Shown: positions 23,833-35,645 of the stretch, piece after piece
Numbering within the stretch: position 1 is the first letter of the stretch
Layout of the letters: each line of letters opens with the position of its first letter
NCBI GenBank assembly: GCA_002633025.1
Contig: NMRB01000209.1
Location: forward strand, 356,951 to 420,950
Source of the DNA: Notospermus geniculatus
Taxonomy: Eukaryota; Nemertea; Pilidiophora; Heteronemertea; Lineidae
Length of the DNA stretch: 64,000 bases
Direction: 5' to 3'
The notes under the pieces: model-generated
Told to the model about the DNA's origin: nothing
Database searches by the model: none
What the model saw: the letters and a program-made list of their open reading frames with translations, nothing else
Made by a program: the position numbers and the translations under genes

Positions 23833-25476
23833 TCAACTAATTTTTTTCCTGTATTTATCATAACTTGTCGAAGAGCTTGGGAAAACGTAATTAAGTGCAT
23901 TCCTCTCTTCCACCGTGATGTCAGGGTGCCATAAATCGACGAGAAATACTGCTCTTGATGAGTCGAATCGACTTCCAGAATGTTCAGCTTTATGTAGGAA
24001 TGAGTCGTCGAAGAAAATGCATCTTTTCTCCTCCCATCTCTGTTTGTTATCACCGACTGTGAGGGTGCATGCCAGGGGGCAGACTAATCCTGGAAGAAGA
24101 TCATTAGATGAGAGCAATTTAGTTTGGAAAACTGTACATAATCTGATGGCCCCATTAGTTTAGTTTTTTTTTCTTCGTAAGCCAAAGTACATTTAACTCT
24201 ACATGTATTGTAATTGGCATATTAGGCCCTACCAAAAATAGATTAAGCTCGCTTATCTATTTTTGGCCCTACCAGTATGACTGGATAGGAATTTTAGGAG
24301 ACATGATTTTGGATTGATCGGGACTCCAGATATGGCAGATCATAGTCAACACAATCTTCACATGAGTTCACCACTGGAGGAAATGAAGTACATGTATCTT
24401 GCTATACTTTACTTCCACATTTTAAAGGAGCACAGTGTGTTATTTGACTGCCGATGTAGAGGGAGCCACCTAGCGGTAGCAATACGAACTACAAAAATCC
24501 ACTACAAAATGTACGCAGTAAATTGGGTCATTCGCCGAAACGTAGCTAGTCCCTTGGGTTGGAGAGTGGCACGATGGTCGGCTGTCGGGAAAAAGTGGCA
24601 ATACTGTGCTCCTCTAAGAGATTCCATGGCAGTTCTGAAGTAGGCCTGAAGGAATAAAAAACGCCAAGTTTTCTGTTGTAATGCAACTTATGACACTGTG
24701 TGAACAGATTACCCTAAGCATTCTGACTTATCATGTGATAGTGGCATTGTCTGTCGCCAAATCTTACCAAGATGGCATCGGATCCTGATATTGCAAGGTC
24801 CATAATGAGGGCTGATGTGCGTGCCTGGTTCAATCACGGAGAAGCAGACGTTACCAAACAAACTATCTTCCATTACGTTTGGAATCTTCTTCAAAACTTT
24901 CATAGTCTTTGGAACCTGTTGACAGTTATCCATCACGTACTCTCCTTGGTTGATCAATGAAAAAACAAACCAACTTCCATCAGGGGTGTCATTCCTTTTC
25001 CATCCAGAACGTTTCCGGGATATATGTGAATATTCTTTAAGAATATCAGAAAAACCATCGGAAAGAATTTGATTAACTTTGGAGAAGTTGTTTCTCTCAT
25101 TCCACACCGGGCCAGATCGAATTCCTTTCAAGAAAAATACATTTGGTTGCTGACTTTTTTCCTGGGTTTCGCTCTTATCAATGTCTGCAATAGCATGTTG
25201 GATACGGGTAAGTTTAGAATGTTCATTACTTGCCAAGTTTTCGACATAATGTTCAAATTTTTTCCTTGCCTCGGCTTTAACACTTTGATACTTATTACAC
25301 CTGACACACTCCGGAGATGTACAGTGAGTAACTTCATCGTCCATGACAGCGCTCACATGTGCTGGTCTCTTATGGTTCTTGATGAGCAAATGGATGATAC
25401 CAGCAATGATTGCTGCCAAGGAAACAGCAATCATGAGATAATCCTCGGCGTGAGGCATTGGTATTTTAGGAAACAT
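23833..25476 (-). CDS. ASPHD2-like: ASPHD-like aspartyl/asparaginyl beta-hydroxylase, copy A
   Basis: Two coding exons: 25476-24768 and 24089-23833, joined in phase through CATCTTG|GATTAG to give H-L-G-L. The predicted product is 321 residues; vertebrate ASPHD1/2 are somewhat longer. The start at 25476 has a good context (GTCGCCATGT); upstream in frame there is only GTG and then a stop. Residues about 13-33 form one hydrophobic segment, predicting a signal-anchor. The C-terminal half is the Asp/Asn beta-hydroxylase fold: PHYGPCNIRIRCHLGL carries the first metal His, FDDSFLHKAEH the second, and SRAVFLVDLWHP the Arg expected to bind 2-oxoglutarate. ASPHD proteins are orphan Fe(II)/2OG dioxygenase homologues, so the substrate is unknown. 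A Cys-containing stretch CTSPECVRCNK follows the anchor. An upstream noncoding exon joins at acceptor 25547/25548. The gene is divergent from the Cys-rich gene at 26476. Confidence 0.92.
24426..24614. mobile_element. AGGAGCAC MITE, only in copy A
   Basis: AGGAGCACAGT at the left and ACTGTGCTCCT at the right. It sits in the ASPHD intron of A; the matching B site (TTTTAAGGGATT) is empty, suggesting a TAA duplication. Confidence 0.8.
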
Positions 25477-26178
25477 GGCGACAGGAGCAATCACTCAGGT
25501 GGCTTGAAGATCCAACAAAGTCACTTCGTCATAGAGAATGTTGAATCTGGAAAAAATATAAAGAGGAATTTATTCTTGCTCCTGACATTATTTATTGACA
25601 TTGATTATTGCAAAGATTGTCAGTTTGAATAGCTGTGGCCAAACGGCTACAACACTCAATAGTAACACACACTTTCAGTTTCAACAGAATAGCGAAACGC
25701 CCGAGTGACGTTGGACTTGTCAATTTCATTGTGTTTTCCGCCCCTGCTTTTGTCCTGTCTCTCACCTTCGACTCAGAAAGTCTATTTGTTACATAATGTT
25801 TGTCCAAACTTTGTTGTGGTAAAAATAGAAACCGGACGGCATGCTATTGGCCTTTTGGTTGGGGATCTCCATTCATCTTCATGCATTGTGAATTGAATAG
25901 GCTGTCCTACATACATGTACACTAGGCCTATGTATAGGGTATTCATCAGTAGGCCTGCAGGCCTACACCTGTACACACATAGATCAGTACTAGTGCATTG
26001 ACCTTTCTACTAGGGGCCTAGGCTTAGCTACAGGGCCTACTTCAGCCAAGTGGGCCTTTCTACTGGTACATTTCTATCATGTAAACGAGTGAACGTGTGT
26101 AGGCCTACTATTGATGTGCATAGGCGCTAATGAGCCACTCTGAATCGGATTGATGATGATAAATTCTGGAATTCTCAC

Positions 26179-26300
26179 CAGCCGTTTCTGAGTTATGTGA
26201 CAGTAGTACCACTGCGGGTTATTATAAAAAGTGAATTTCCATCCAAATGTCATTCCCGTCTTTTCACCATCAGGTTGACGTGACAATGACTTCTAGCGCA
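26179..26300 (-). other. Probable 5' noncoding exon of ASPHD with a uORF (A)
   Basis: Read on the minus strand, an open stretch ends at a donor CTG|GTGAGA (exon edge 26179). The donor and nearly every codon before it are conserved at 43103 in copy B. Spliced to the acceptor at 25547, an upstream ATG (GGAATGACATTT) would give a peptide of about 30 residues (MTFGWKFTFYNN...) that stops before the ASPHD start. The upstream limit is uncertain. Confidence 0.4.
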
Positions 26301-26475
26301 TCTAAATCAAATGAAATTAAATATGGCTATTTTTTGTGATATTCAATATGTTTGCATGACTTTCAAATGATACTTTATACGAAACTAACCACACTTATTG
26401 ATTCCACATTTTCTATACAACCCTAAACCCGGAAGTTAATGAACAACAAAAACACAGAAAAGATCCACAAAGATC
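26290..26475. promoter_or_regulatory. Candidate bidirectional promoter, copy A
   Basis: The ASPHD gene leaves leftward and the Cys-rich gene rightward, with under 200 bp between the probable ASPHD 5' exon and the ATG at 26476. It contains ACCCGGAAGT at 26427-26436, a good ETS/GABPA-type site common in shared promoters. The same sequence is kept in copy B at 43351-43360. No TATA box is evident. Confidence 0.4.
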
Positions 26476-28858
26476 ATGGCATCAGTTAGCCCAATAACTG
26501 TTATTTCCTGGTCAGAATTTCTCGCTGACCCGCCGCTTATGTATGGCTTATTCGATAATGTCCCCGGTTTAGTCTCATACAACCCAGAAAAGGTGATGGT
26601 ACTGGTGGACAATGAGTCACAAAGTGAAGACAGTCCCAGGTAGGTACATGTACTACATGTACCTGTAGTGTACTGTAGTGTAGAGTGTACAATGTACATA
26701 GGCCTACATGTACATGTACATAGGCCTACATGTGTATTGTACTGCTGTACATACACGCATTGGAACACACAATCAAGTACATTCAAGTAGTAAGCTGTAA
26801 TGAAGTGCCAGGTCTGCTGCAGGCCAAGTCAACAACAAGAACATGAAGAAAATGATGATATGATAGGAGCCAAAAATTTTCTTGCACAACAACACNCAAG
26901 ACCTATGTTGAACATTCACGGACAAAATCGTACGGTAGTATCCGCATCACAACTCGATGGAAAGGTATGTATTTTTGTGTCATGTATGTATAGCTTCCAT
27001 CAGTGTCAGTGAGTATTTTGACAATGGATTTTAGAATCTGCTGCATTTTGTTAACTTCTTTATTATTACAGGAACCTCTAATTTTCCTGCTTAAAATTTT
27101 GAAATGCAAAAATACTGGAAAATTTTGTCTAGCTAATGCACTTCCCTACCAATAATTACTCTATGTGCAATATAATTTTCAGGAACATTTGCTACTTTGA
27201 TCAACACACTCCATCCGATTATTCGGTCACAATTAGAACCACAGTTTCAGACAGCCATGGCAGCTTGCAGTCAAGGACAAAAGTTTTGTCTTGAGGTAAA
27301 GACAGTATTAGTATTGAGTAAAGATGGGTCCTTGAGAATGGTCTTTTCTAGAGTTTCAGATTGAAAAGTTCCACTTGAAAAAGACCCCGGTTGGGGTCGA
27401 AAATTCGTGAATTCTGGAGATTGACTTTTTGCTTATTGTCCTTGAGAATGGGGTGGTATTCAGTAGGAGCTGTCAGTGAGTTGACCAATAGGTGTCACTA
27501 CGGCCAAATTCAATATGGCGGACCCATTCATTCTTGATCGAGCACCAATCACATGGATTTTCCTTTGTATTGGTTCGCTAGAATTTTGCTGCCGTCTTTT
27601 GGCAATACACGTGACTGACTGCTCCTATTGGCTTATCATCACAGGACAGCTTTTTATGGAGGTACATGCAGTGGTATTCATACCTTCGTAACGTTCACTT
27701 CTCGACCATTGCCCACAAATTGGTATGCAGGGATGAAACAACGGGAGCAAACAATAAGAACTTGTAACCTATGGCAGGGAAGTGACAAACTGTCCCGCAT
27801 GGACCAAATAATGCATTTGAATAAAATACCTGGGGCCTGTTTCATAAAGTGACTTTAAGCTAATGGTGCCTTCAACCAAATGGAAAATGCATTGAGTTAA
27901 TGGTACCATTAGCTTAAAGTCACTTTATGAAGCAGGCACCTGGACACCTAAACTTAATGTGTTTTAAACTCCTTTGCAGATTGACTTGGCTGCATCTCTG
28001 AAGGAATGGTATGTGGACATGCTGGAAATTGATGACGTGTNTTATTTTCCATTAGCCGATTTTGTTTACAACGAACATTTTTATAACGTAAACTTCATTA
28101 TAACAACCAGATTTCCCAAAAAATAGTGAAAATGCCTTCGTTACAACGAACAGCGGGAAGTTAACTGCCGCGGCGGCCTTGCTTATGAACAATGTACAGC
28201 ACGGGATTCCCCTCGCCTCCATTGCTTAGCAATGCCTCAATACATTGTAGTACTCCCTGTGAATAGCTGGTGTAACTCCCGTAGATGCGGCATGGTCCTG
28301 AGCACATGGTCAGAAAACATGTCTGGTAAACGGAAGCAAACCTTACTGTCGGTGAAGCCCGAATTTGGCTCTCACTTTCGAAAGGGAGTGTCTACATCGT
28401 AGTTGGCAGCTATTTTATTGGAAATGGTTACAATGAACTACCGTTATAACGTAAAGATTCGTTGTGTCCCTGGAGGTAAATGTACGTTGTAACGAGGTTC
28501 GACTGTATTAGGTACTGGTAAAGCCCATTTCTTCTCCTGCTTTATTGGTGTGTTGCAACTTATTTCAAGAAATCAGTGTTGATGTGAATCTGTCTGTATT
28601 TTTCAGAGAGTCAGCGCAATCTCCTAGAGGAGCAAACAAATCAATTGTTTCAAACACAAGAAATCGAAGAAAACGTTGTTGTTGCTGTTAATCTTCCTGT
28701 CCAGGCCAGACAACCCTGGGGGTCATCCATACAAGGAACCGCAGTCCGCCCTGCTGTTCCTCAGGGTGAATGGACCCTTCCCGAAATAAGAGTGGAAAAT
28801 ACCCAACCTGCCATTCCGCATCAGGCTGTTGCTCCTCCGTCGTATGATGAAGCTGTTG
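26476..28858 (+). CDS. Unrecognised Cys-rich protein with PPSYDEA tail, copy A (broken)
   Basis: Exons: 26476-26639 (MASVSPITVISWSEF...), 26823-26964, 27183-27295 (TFATLINTLHP...), 27645-27722 (DSFLWRYMQWYSYL...), 27980-28040 (IDLAASLKEWY..., cut by an N), and 28607-28858 (ESQRNLLEEQ...PPSYDEAVG). The start sits in GATCATGG. A single N at 26896 hides a frame change: the frame after it must shift by one for the 26964 donor to join 27183 in phase. The rest of the 27980 exon and the LQRKAQCKD exon are missing at N 28041, and the last exon is absent because copy A ends first. The sequences look like assembly damage rather than decay, since remaining codons match B. I do not recognise the family; see the copy B entry for domains. 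Confidence 0.75.
27830..27943. mobile_element. GGGGCCTGTTTC hairpin (A)
   Basis: CTGGGGCCTGTTTCATAAAG pairs with CTTTATGAAGCAGGCACCTGG, and TTTAAGCTAATGG pairs with CCATTAGCTTAAA. It lies in an intron of the Cys-rich gene. It is in B at 46327-46440, with a relative at 54936-55055. Confidence 0.8.
28042..28505. mobile_element. Truncated pogo-like element (A)
   Basis: This is the right part of the element complete in B at 47818-48343, ending AACGAGGTTCGACTG. The left end is lost at the N at 28041. Confidence 0.75.
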
Positions 28859-29545
28859 GTAAGTTAATGATCATCATAAGCCCCATTTAGACAAGGACAA
28901 TTTATCGGTACTCGGTCCGGTTCATCTAAAGGGGTCGAGCGAACTCGGCCTGTTTGTGGCCCAGGCCCCCTTCCTGGAGGTGGACTCGGTCCGAACCAAG
29001 TGCGGCACGGTTGAGGAAAGTGATCGTCTAAAAGCTCCACCATGTGCAACTGCGCCGAGCCCACTTACCTGAGACGCCGTGCGCATGCGTGTCGTCTTTC
29101 GCGGGAGATTCATGCATGTAAACAATACAACTTGAGGGGTTATTTTGCATGGTATTGCAATGTAGCCACTCCAGATGGGGTAGTAATACAATTACACCCC
29201 GAGAAGACAGGGTTTTGATGTGGTCACCAACACAAACATTCTCAAAACTTAAAAAATATTCTTCTGTCAAGAAGAGCAACGTCATTGATTCTGAATGACG
29301 CATTGCACATAACGTCACAAACGATGCACAACATCAATGACATTCTCAACGTCGCAGGGCATGCGCTTTTGTGTTAAAACTGAGTTGTTCCCCAGTGCCT
29401 CTTTTGGGCATGCCGGTCGGGTTCCCCATTGTGAGTCCTGTGGTAAACTCCGAATCCTGTTGCTCCACTCTTCTCAGCTCCCTCGACACTAAGAACGCCA
29501 CCTCAACCAACGAAGTATGGTACAGTAGATGCTTTGTAAATAAGG

Positions 29546-29800
29546 AGCGGCGTGGTGTAGTGGTTAGCGAGAGGGACTTCTGATCAGAAGATCCCGGGTT
29601 CGATTCCCAGTCCTGACCAAGAAAAAACACGCTCGCTTGTGACCTTGAGCAAGTCACTTTGCCTCACTTGCTTCACCCCACCCAGGTGTAAAAGGGGTAC
29701 ACTGTACCTGGCTGGTAGTGATGGTCTATGTGAATGTTAGTCCAAGAGCGCTGAAATCAGCTGCCGGGACTGTAATACTCCCTGGGGAGTGGAGGATCTC
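29546..29800 (+). mobile_element. tRNA-derived SINE with MIR/CORE-like middle
   Basis: The tRNA-like head has an A box (TGGTGTAGTGGTTAGC) and B box (GGGTTCGATTCC) at normal spacing, with an anticodon-arm-like CTTCTGATCAGAAG between them. Then comes GTGACCTTGAGCAAGTCACTT and TGTAAAAGGGG, very like the conserved part of mammalian MIR and other CORE-SINEs. It sits exactly where copy A ends. A second copy (-) is at 62252-62593. Confidence 0.85.
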
Positions 29801-30053
29801 TTACACATGTATGCACACCGTATGCATTCCAAAATAAAGTGCGATTCATTCTTGGCAAAATTGTACAGGTGAATAAAATTTGACATCGCCGACTAATGTT
29901 CCTAAGACTGCAGTGTGCCTCATCAAGCCGAGACATCAAATGTCAGCTGAGCGCAAGGCCCATGGGCCTCTTGTTTCCCTACGTACATGTATTTGTATTT
30001 AATATTAACCATTCATTTGCTGTTCACATATCCATTGCGCTGTGTGACATGTA

Positions 30054-30271
30054 CAGTGGTGGCCAAAATTATTTGAACACTTGGCATGTAATAGATATTC
30101 CAGTCGCTTGTATCGAAATGGCTCCCAGGCTGTCAGTGTACCAATGAAACAATTTTGTTTTCCTCAGAGCAATGCACCTTTTCCAATTATTAGAAGTGAA
30201 AAATGGAAACCAGACTTCGTACAGCAATGTCTTAGGATATAACAAGTGTTCGAATAATTTTGGCCACCAGT
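30054..30271. mobile_element. Tc1-like MITE (copy B)
   Basis: Counterpart of 13477-13687, with the same CAGTGGTGGCC ends and TA flanks and one mismatch in the right end. Confidence 0.8.
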
Positions 30272-30697
30272 GTACATACCCAGTATAAGAATCAGTAGTA
30301 ATTTCACTTCATTTGAAGATGAATTGAAAACAGTTGTTTACTACACGGTTAGTGAGTTTGGGTGAAATATTTTCACAGAATGAACAATGGGGCACCTTAT
30401 CTATTGGGTTAATGTTTCTCTTCTTTGGAATGAAGTAAAACAGGGTGAGACCCTTTATTGAAAAGGTCTGGGAAAGTTATCAAAAGGGCAAGAAATTTCA
30501 CTTAAGGCTCCACGTAAGAGTTCTCTCACGCGATTTGGCAGTCAATGGGAAATTCACCATTGTAGGTTGCCTTTCAACTTACGCTGGGACCCGATGACAA
30601 AAACGACTCTCCCTTGTTGTCTATGGTTCAGTTGCTATATAGAACATGCTTGAGAAAATTTTCATGTAGAGCAGCACTTTAAGACTTTTGAACCTAA

Positions 30698-31048
30698 GGC
30701 CACTGCAATTTTTTTATCTGTTTAGCGGGCGAGCTGACATTGTATTTGCCATTTTTGGAATAAAAATAAAAATGGATTTTTCACATTTTTTATTTTCAAA
30801 TTCCCCTCCGAAATGCCAGAGGCAGAGTGGAGACCAGAAAAAATTAATTAATATCAGACAAACTTATGTTCCAAGCCCAAATGCATCATTTATCTCTGAA
30901 TATTTCATGCATGTTTGTTTGATTTTATTTTTATTATCCCCTCTTACAATTCATTATCATTAAAACATGCTCTGAAGACAAAAAAGGTATCTTGGCCAAC
31001 TTTTATTTTTATTTTCATTCCTCCCACCTACCGGTAATTGCAGTGGCC
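30698..31048. mobile_element. GGCC-ended MITE (copy B)
   Basis: Counterpart of 14118-14473, with TAA on both sides. Confidence 0.85.
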
Positions 31049-31187
31049 TAAGTAAGTAAAGAAAGAAATGCAGAGCACATGAGGAATGACATAGTGCTCC
31101 ATGATGAAGCTCCTAGTGTATTCTACCTTAATGTGTGTTTATCCAAAAAATAGAGCACAAAAGGTGACACACAAAATGATATATTAA

Positions 31188-31360
31188 TAAAAGGAGTCGT
31201 CCTCCAAAAATTTCACAAATTTTCGACCCCAACCGGGGTGTTCTTCAGGCTGGCACTTTCAAGTCGAGCTACCAGAAATGTAATCACTTCTGGTAGCTCG
31301 ACTTGAAAGTGCCAGGGGTCGAAAATTTGCGAAATATCTGGAGGACGACTCCTTTTATTA
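31188..31360. repeat. Near-perfect 170-bp palindrome (copy B)
   Basis: Counterpart of 14609-14781. Both arms end in the AAAAGGAGTCGTCC sequence and its complement. Confidence 0.8.
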
Positions 31361-32012
31361 GTAATGTTTGTATACAGACTATACTGTATAGTTGTAGTTG
31401 GTGGCACTTGTTTAAAACTATCGGCATGATCAGTTGATAGCCAGAAAGTCAGATCAGAATAAAATATAATATTTTTCAGTGTGAACATCTGTGAAATACA
31501 AGAGTCTCATCTACCGGTATTTATCAGTTCATGCTAAGTTGAAAAAGAATGACTAAAAGTCTCCTGGCAGCCCCTGTAGTACAAATCTTTCATTTCTCGC
31601 AGCAGAAATGTGGCGTTTGTATAAAGACAATTGAAAAAAATGAAACCTCTGTATATATTTGTAAAGATTTGATTATGAACTCAGTCAGAATGGTCTGAAA
31701 TGAAATGAGAAAATGCGTACGGTAAGGATTGATTTGACATGATGAACTGTTGTTTAAAGTCACGCAGTTGACTCTTGTTATCATGACGAATGTAAGTTAG
31801 ATGAATAGTTGAGATTTGTTTATTTTTAAAATGTGCAATTTATGATGATCGGAAATTGAAATGGTGAATATTCGCAGGCAGTTCTTTAAAATGTCTTCAG
31901 GCTCAAAGCAAAATCATTGGAAAGTTGATGTGTTCTGTGTCATTGAAGGACATTTCGATAATACACTGGCTGTTTTGCTTCGGCAGCTAGTTGCAACCGG
32001 GACTACACATCT

Positions 32013-32140
32013 GGGCTGACCGCACAGAATGTCTGATAGTGATCTCGGTGCCTATCAGCGGTTTAGTTAATGAAAAAATACGTTATAACTGCCTGCCGAT
32101 GGGTGCCGGTAGCACTATCGGATTTTCTGTGGGGTCGACC
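32013..32140. mobile_element. GGGCTGACC hairpin occupying site S in copy B
   Basis: GGGCTGACCGCACAGAATG... pairs over about 40 bp with ...TTTTCTGTGGGGTCGACCC. The flanks ACACATCTG and TGGTCCATT are those of the unrelated hairpin at 15415-15517 in copy A. Confidence 0.75.
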
Positions 32141-32626
32141 CTGGTCCATTAGTTCGCAAGGGTCTTTGGAGCACCAGGCTTTCCCAAGTTCGTTCCCTTA
32201 TCCTCTACCCAAGGTCTCCTGTTTGTGAGCCAGGTAAGCCCTAATGCTGCCCAGTCAGTGTGGATTTGAGCCATGTGGCCTGTAAAGTTAATCTGTGAAA
32301 CGGTTTTAAAGTCCCTCTGTGTTGAATTTTATGATATATTAAAAGTGTTAGGAGAGTGACGGTAGAGGTCTCATATCCTTGTGAAGGTTCCCAAAATGCT
32401 TGCCTGATACGTGCTTCTAATAATCAAGGCCTAGTTTTCAGCACACACTGAAAAAAATGCAGGCAGAACTCTAATGCATTCAGATAGAGCATAGTATATT
32501 TTACACTACACTAACATCAGAGGACATGAGCACTTTCTGAATTAAATACAGTGTGGCTTTAAACAGCCGTATTGATGATTTTGATCTGTTCTGCCCATCA
32601 TATTATTTATGCACTACGGTATACTA

Positions 32627-33479
32627 CAGTGCTCCCTCGCTCTTACGAACCTCGATTCTACGAACTCCCGGATATTACGAACCCAACGTCTGGCTCCCAA
32701 AATTTCATGACGTGGATGTAATTTTGCCTGTTTGGCCCAATTCCTACCCATGGTCAGTATTATATGATGTGTACAATACAAACCAAAATCCAAGCCTTGG
32801 TTTGATAAGTGTACAACACAAACCAAAATATCCAAGCTTGGGTTTGATTAACGCATGTTTGAGCGTTTAATCAGGCAAATATTCAATAAAGTTAGTCTTG
32901 TAAACGAAGTGTATGCCTTAGGCCTACTCGGCGTGGTCATCATGCACCCACAGACGAATCCTCGCTATTACGAATTCCTTGTTAGGCCAGACTTTTTTAA
33001 TACCTTGTTTAGCGAACCCGCCGACGTCCGAAATTCCAAAAACAAAATTTAAAAAAATATTTATTTTTGACCATTTAGCGTTCAAAATTGCTCAAAACAG
33101 AAAAAAAATAAAATTTTATCTTTATTTTTATTCCGACTGCCGCCCTTCCCGCCTGAGTAGTCTAATCAGCTCACGGCACCTAACATCATGAACAGAGCCA
33201 CACTATGAGACCAATCACAATCGTTGTCTTATGAATAGTCTGTCGTGGTTAGAACAATGAATATTTATTTTGAAATAAAATTTTATTTTTATTTCTTCCT
33301 CCGCTCTGCTTGTTTTACAGAATGCTTTTGTGAAGGGAGAAAATAAATTTTTATTTTTATTTTTTTTCCGACCACCTCTACAAATCTCTGGAAATTGAAG
33401 TGCAAGGTATAAAAAAAGTCTGGCCTTAGTACGAACTTACTTAACCCTTGGAAGGGTTCGTAATAGCGAGGGAGGACTG
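32627..33479. mobile_element. pogo/Tigger-like MITE interrupted by a GGCC element (B)
   Basis: Same ends as 16004-16405 (CAGTGCTCCCTCGCT, AGCGAGGGAGGACTG). The extra length is the nested element at 32985-33425. Confidence 0.8.
32985..33425. mobile_element. Nested GGCC MITE with TTA duplication, only in B
   Basis: Ends GGCCAGACTTTTTTAATACC and GTATAAAAAAAGTCTGGCC, TTA at 32982-32984 and 33426-33428. Copy A shows the empty site CCTTGTTAGTACG. The interior has long AAATAAAATTTT runs. Confidence 0.88.
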
Positions 33480-33738
33480 TACTTGTATCGTGCAGACTTT
33501 CTTTTATTTCTCAATCATATTTGATTGATGGATGCTCTTCTTGTCTTGCTTTGGGGGTGTACATATAAGATTTAAAGAATGTAGATGTGGGCTGGGGTAA
33601 ATTTTGTACATAACTGTCAAATCACTCTTTCTATACTTTCCATATACTTCTCCTCATTCCCTTTACTGTATCATAGAGAATACCCATCCTGCCAGAGACA
33701 ATGTATTCTGCATAATTGTACATCCTGCCAAAATAATA

Positions 33739-34228
33739 CCGTATTTATGCGTATTTTAGCACACTGCGCTTACAATCGACGTGCGCTAAAATTCGAATAA
33801 AGCACAGTGCGCTTAAATTTGAACAAAAAGTACCGTAATGTGACCAATGATTCCAAAAAGAACATCCATTTTATTAGTGTATTTTGGACAGCCATGTATA
33901 TCTCATACAGTTCACATCAAACATTCAACAAGTACAATGTAGACCTACTCGTCGAGTCCCGGCAGTGCGGGTCAGTTCGCCAATCGTGGACAACGATCGC
34001 AGTGGCACATGCCAACAACCACAACCAATGGACTAATTATCGTTTGTATAGAATGAGCCGACGAACTGAGCCAACAAAATCTTTGACCAGAAAAAGGCAC
34101 CAAAGAAGCGGTTCCAGAAAAGTATAAGCGTGTGTGCTTATAATCAGGCGGAACGAAGGTGGCAAAAAGGCCTTAAAACAAGTGATTTTCATTTATAAGC
34201 GCATGTGCTTAAATACGCATAAATATGG
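33739..34228. mobile_element. CCGTATTTATGCG element, uninterrupted (B)
   Basis: Counterpart of 16667-17523 without its two nested insertions. TA flanks. Confidence 0.8.
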
Positions 34229-34663
34229 TAGAACCAAAAATTTGTGAATCTTTCCTGGTACTGGTACTGAGCAATCTCTGTTGCCTTCTACTTGGTTTGT
34301 GTGGTTGGCAAGTTCTGTTCTGTGGTGGGAGGCAAGTTCTCCTGCTCAGGGGGATGAGTAGCCTACCCTGCTGAAATGCCGAGCCAGCTCCACTGTTCTT
34401 CTTACTCTTCTGCTCAATATTTGACAAAGAATTCCTCGATTTCTGCTCACAGATCATTCCTTCCTAGCAGGTTTACGAGAGAAATTAAAAACCTTTGCAT
34501 TTTTTGCTGTTGCTTAAAGGAGCACGGTATTGGATCTCTATAATGCGTTATTTGACTGCCGACGTAGAGGGAGCCACCTAGCGGCAGCAACACGAACTAC
34601 AAAAACGCATTACAAAATGTACGTAGTAAATTGGGTCAATTTGCCGACAACGTATTAGTCTCG

Positions 34664-35141
34664 CGCAGCCAGACCCTCGGTTGGGAGACCGAGGGTCTGG
34701 CCACAACGTCTAAAACTTTTGTGATGCTGCTTTGCGCACGACTGCCCCGTCAATGACTAGATCATTCCCGCCCGGCGGCATCGATCTTCGGCAAATTTCT
34801 CGATAAAGACGACACGACTGACCTGTGTATATCTCCTTTAGTGTCACTGATGGAGGATCAGATCATCAGTGCTGCGGGGAAAGACCTCCATGGTGCGATC
34901 TTGCTAAGCTTTGCTTCTGTCTGACTGAACTGAAGTTCGTTAGATACAGCGCCGCCATTTTGCAATCTTCTGATCCCAATGACCAATCAGCATGGCTGTA
35001 AACAGCTGGATTCAAAATCGACCAATCAGCATCGGTACCAGATTTTCGGTATTCGCGTAACAAAAATTGTTGAGGTTGGTCTCAGTCTCTGTAATGCTGC
35101 GCAGTTCGCGCATGCGTGAAAGAGACGAGTGACTCAGTCTA
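34664..35141. other. Copy B-specific sequence before the gap
   Basis: It starts inside the AGGAGCAC-family MITE with TAGTCTCGCGCAGC and a perfect 13-bp hairpin (CCAGACCCTCGGT, loop, ACCGAGGGTCTGG; 34681-34712). It ends GACTCAGTCTA at the gap. It is probably another mobile element whose right end is lost in the Ns. Confidence 0.5.
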
Positions 35142-35463
35142 NNNNNNNNNNNNNNNNNNNNNNNNNNNNNNNNNNNNNNNNNNNNNNNNNNNNNNNNNNN
35201 NNNNNNNNNNNNNNNNNNNNNNNNNNNNNNNNNNNNNNNNNNNNNNNNNNNNNNNNNNNNNNNNNNNNNNNNNNNNNNNNNNNNNNNNNNNNNNNNNNNN
35301 NNNNNNNNNNNNNNNNNNNNNNNNNNNNNNNNNNNNNNNNNNNNNNNNNNNNNNNNNNNNNNNNNNNNNNNNNNNNNNNNNNNNNNNNNNNNNNNNNNNN
35401 NNNNNNNNNNNNNNNNNNNNNNNNNNNNNNNNNNNNNNNNNNNNNNNNNNNNNNNNNNNNNNN
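35142..35463. other. Assembly gap, 322 N
   Basis: A run of N only. Open frames crossing it are meaningless. Confidence 1.
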
Positions 35464-35575
35464 TTTTTTGGTCTTCAATGTTTTAGTTCTATGTCTTAAC
35501 TCTCATTGTCTTATCTCCTATGTTCTATTCTTTCTGATCTTGTCGTTTTATCTCTCTCATACTTTTATTTTTATT

Positions 35576-35645
35576 GTAAAGCGCCGCTGACGATTTATTT
35601 CAAAGGGGCGCTATAAAAATTCACTATTATTATTATTATTATTAA
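35576..35645 (+). mobile_element. 3' tail of a SINE-like element after the gap
   Basis: GTAAAGCGCCGCTGACG, then GGGGCGCTATAAAAATTC and a (TTA)n tail. Conserved GCGCT...TATAAAA followed by an ATT microsatellite is typical of SINE 3' ends. The head is in the gap. Confidence 0.55.

Larger units (their letters stand above)
13401..29545. repeat. Large duplicated segment, copy A
   Basis: It runs from TTTCCCTACGTACATG to GCTTTGTAAATAAGG. The same order of sequence recurs at 29974-49767. It contains one ASPHD-like gene (-) and one Cys-rich/PPxY gene (+), the latter incomplete. It has insertions absent from B (16911-17073, 17285-17467, 18631-19759, 23578-23767, 24426-24614, about 22440-22752) and lacks about 1.35 kb that B has at 46538-47893, where a single N (28041) marks the join. 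Confidence 0.93.

Noticed and set aside
25477-25494. Start of ASPHD at 25494
   Set aside because: The codon there is GTG. The first in-frame ATG, in good context, is at 25476 (and 42355 in copy B).
27075-27160. Possible exon after ATTATTACAG coding EPLIFLLKILKCKNTGKF
   Set aside because: It has a good acceptor, but no donor gives a stop-free join to the next exon, and in copy B an element is inserted in it. Exon 26823-26964 joins 27183 directly in phase once the N is allowed for.
27628-27852. 74-codon frame AYHHRTAFYGGTC... on +
   Set aside because: It is a shadow frame over exon 27645-27722, whose in-phase reading is DSFLWRYMQW with a donor at 27723.
29546-29625. Functional tRNA gene
   Set aside because: The A and B boxes are present, but the sequence runs into a SINE body and does not fold into a full cloverleaf with a normal 3' end.
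35116-35590. Open frames of 114-153 codons across the N gap
   Set aside because: Ns cannot be translated; the length is an artefact.
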